Shown piece by piece: positions 5,980-7,352 of a stretch of 7,352 nucleotides of DNA (its first letter is position 1; every line of letters starts with the position of its first letter). Under the pieces are notes generated by a model. That model was not told where the DNA came from. It made no database searches and worked only from the letters and a program-made list of their open reading frames with translations. Location: the NCBI GenBank assembly GCA_030044035.1, contig JASHWN010000602.1, positions 1-7,352 of the forward strand, read 5' to 3'. This DNA comes from Xanthobacteraceae bacterium. GTDB taxonomy: Bacteria; Pseudomonadota; Alphaproteobacteria; Rhizobiales; Xanthobacteraceae. Both the position numbers and the translations under genes were made by a program.

Positions 5980-7352
5980 CAGAACTGGGTTCCACCGCCG
6001 AACTGGAAGAATTGCGTGCGGTCGTACCACTCATGCAGAATCGGATAAGCGAAATCGAAGCGCAGCGGACCGAACGGCGAGTTCCAGATCAAGCTCGCGC
6101 CGGCAGACACGCGCGGCATGGCGTCGTCGGTGTACAGCATGGCGCAGCCGCCGCCCTTGGCGCCCGGCGGGATCGGCGGCGCACAGACGACACCATTCAC
6201 AACACCGTTGATTTCTCCGGTCACTGGGCTCTGCGTCTCGCCCTTGTAGCCCCACTCCGATCCGGAATCGATGAACACGGCGCCGCGGAAGCCGCTGTCC
6301 TTGGGCAGGAAGTAGAGCGGATATTGCATCTCCAGGCTGGCGCCCCAATACATCGTGCCGCCGAGCGCGTCGCCCGTGCCGTAGCCGAACTCGTAATTGG
6401 TCACATCACGCGGCCCGATACCGGCCGGCTGGAAGCCGCGCACCAGATTCGGCCCCATCTTGAAATCGTCCAGCATGCGTATCGTGTCGGTACCGAGGCC
6501 GAGAATGTTGCCGGCTTGCAGATGCAGAACGCTGACGAGATCGGAGACCGGCTCGTAGTAGCTGCGGAAATCGACGGTGCTGCGCACGTAGTGCGAGTCG
6601 CCGCCGACCCCGGCAAAGTCCTGTCCAAAGTTGAGACTGATACCACTGGTGGGCGTCTTGTTGTTATCGAGCGTGTTGTAGATCAGGCCGTAGCCGACCA
6701 TCGACGTCAGTGTCGCTCCTTCGCCAAGCTCGACGCGGATCGGTAGCGAGGCCTGGCCGTACAGGAGACAGTTCTGCTGGGTCGCCTCAAGCGGCGAAAG
6801 GCCATTGGCCTGCAAGTAGGCCGGCGTCCAATAAATGTTATTCGACTGCAGATTGTTGCAGTCATCAAGCAGGTACGGCAGCTGGATCGATTGCGTGTAC
6901 AGCGAATAGCGCAGTTGCACGCTGAAATCCTCGCGCAGCGGGATGCCGAATTTCAGCGTGCCGCCGATCGATTCGGTGCCATACGAGAAGTAGCTGTTGG
7001 CCAGCGTTTGTCTGGCGAACAGATCGACGCCGGCGCCAATCCGCTGGTCGAGGAAATACGGCTCGACGAAATTGAGCTCGACGGAGCGGATGTATTCGCC
7101 GTAGGTGGCAGAGGCTTTGGCGAACCGGCCGGTGCCGAGCAGGTTGCGCTCGGACAGCGAGACCGACACCATCCAGCCCTGCGCGGTGGAATAGCCGCCC
7201 ATCACCGAGAAATCGCCGGTCGACTGCTCGACCACATCGATGTTGATCACGACGCGGTCCGGCGCCGAGCCGGGCTCGTTGGTGATCTTCACCGACTTGA
7301 AGAAATTCAGGTTCTTGATGCGCCGCTCGGCGCGATCGATCAGTGCGCGGTT
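5979..7352 (-). CDS. bamA: Outer membrane protein assembly factor BamA, C-terminal part (5' end outside window)
   Basis: BamA (Omp85) is the outer-membrane core of the BAM complex, which folds and inserts beta-barrel proteins. The visible 457 residues begin in the last POTRA domain (ALIDRAERRIKNLNFF near the window edge, then VVINIDVVEQSTGDF) and continue through the complete 16-strand barrel. Barrel hallmarks are LSERNLLGTG, the lid-loop VRGF motif at 6432-6443 (VRGFQPAGIGPRD), GASLEMQYPL, GAVFIDSGS and the closing SPFGPLRFDFAYPI. The protein ends in FQFGGGTQF; a terminal Phe is the usual outer-membrane beta-signal. Four cysteines lie in predicted barrel loops. The stop (5979-5981) overlaps the lpxD start as TGATG. 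In related genomes rseP lies upstream, which cannot be seen here. Identity is certain; the N-terminal POTRA domains and signal peptide are missing only because of the window edge. Confidence 0.97.
   Translation of the reverse strand, partial: NRALIDRAERRIKNLNFFKSVKITNEPGSAPDRVVINIDVVEQSTGDFSVMGGYSTAQGWMVSVSLSERNLLGTGRFAKASATYGEYIRSVELNFVEPYFLDQRIGAGVDLFARQTLANSYFSYGTESIGGTLKFGIPLREDFSVQLRYSLYTQSIQLPYLLDDCNNLQSNNIYWTPAYLQANGLSPLEATQQNCLLYGQASLPIRVELGEGATLTSMVGYGLIYNTLDNNKTPTSGISLNFGQDFAGVGGDSHYVRSTVDFRSYYEPVSDLVSVLHLQAGNILGLGTDTIRMLDDFKMGPNLVRGFQPAGIGPRDVTNYEFGYGTGDALGGTMYWGASLEMQYPLYFLPKDSGFRGAVFIDSGSEWGYKGETQSPVTGEINGVVNGVVCAPPIPPGAKGGGCAMLYTDDAMPRVSAGASLIWNSPFGPLRFDFAYPILHEWYDRTQFFQFGGGTQF

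Noticed and set aside
5980..6030. Upstream ATG at 6030 as the lpxD start
   Set aside because: It would need 52 bases of overlap with bamA and adds residues not typical of LpxD. The ATG at 5979 forms a TGATG junction like the other coupled starts of the operon.
4958..6211. A 417-codon open frame on the + strand opposite lpxD
   Set aside because: It is antisense to a clear LpxD with correctly spaced motifs, has a Ser/Arg/Ala/Pro-biased composition and no recognisable domain. Long spurious frames are common opposite GC-rich genes.
1..7352. CRISPR arrays, tRNA or rRNA genes, transposases, phage genes or toxin-antitoxin pairs
   Set aside because: Coding sequence fills nearly the whole window, the only non-coding gaps are 57 and 18 bases, and no such signatures were seen.

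Overview
The window is GC-rich and gene-dense, and it reads as the chromosome of an alphaproteobacterium, most likely Hyphomicrobiales (the Bradyrhizobium / Rhodopseudomonas / Xanthobacteraceae neighbourhood). Three things point there: the bamA-lpxD-fabZ-lpxA-lpxI-lpxB gene order, the use of LpxI rather than LpxH for the fourth step of lipid A synthesis, and a citrate synthase gene converging on the end of that cluster. The assignment rests on gene content and remembered family features, not on a database search.

Layout: the + strand holds only the 3' end of citrate synthase (1-488). A short convergent intergenic region (489-545) carries a long hairpin built of heptamer repeats. Everything from 546 to 7352 is one tightly packed minus-strand gene string. 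In its direction of transcription it runs bamA (5' end outside the window), lpxD, fabZ, lpxA, lpxI, lpxB and a beta-ketoacyl-ACP synthase III (FabH-like) gene. Junctions are overlaps (TGATG, GTGA, a 26- or 11-base overlap, ATGA, GTGA), except for an 18-base gap before fabZ. This fits a single polycistronic, translationally coupled operon whose promoter lies upstream of the window. No gene-free stretch longer than 60 bases exists.

How the genes work together: LpxA, LpxD, LpxI and LpxB are four enzymes of the Raetz pathway. They carry out UDP-GlcNAc O-acylation, N-acylation, cleavage of UDP-diacylglucosamine to lipid X, and disaccharide formation. FabZ dehydrates the same 3-hydroxyacyl-ACPs that LpxA and LpxD consume. 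BamA inserts outer-membrane beta-barrels. The operon therefore couples LPS lipid A synthesis, fatty-acid supply and outer-membrane protein assembly.

The unusual parts are at the edges. (1) A KAS III gene is coupled by GTGA to lpxB, where related genomes usually go directly to citrate synthase. Its sequence resembles Bacteroidota-type FabH more than the usual proteobacterial FabH, suggesting horizontal acquisition and possible recruitment to lipid A acyl supply. (2) LpxD stops right after its left-handed beta-helix and lacks the C-terminal helical extension that in E. coli LpxD contacts ACP. (3) The gltA/fabH junction is a palindromic array of TATTCGC/CATTCGC-type heptamers that supplies the stop codon of the KAS III gene. 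I found no CRISPR array, tRNA, rRNA, insertion sequence or wholly unknown multi-gene system.
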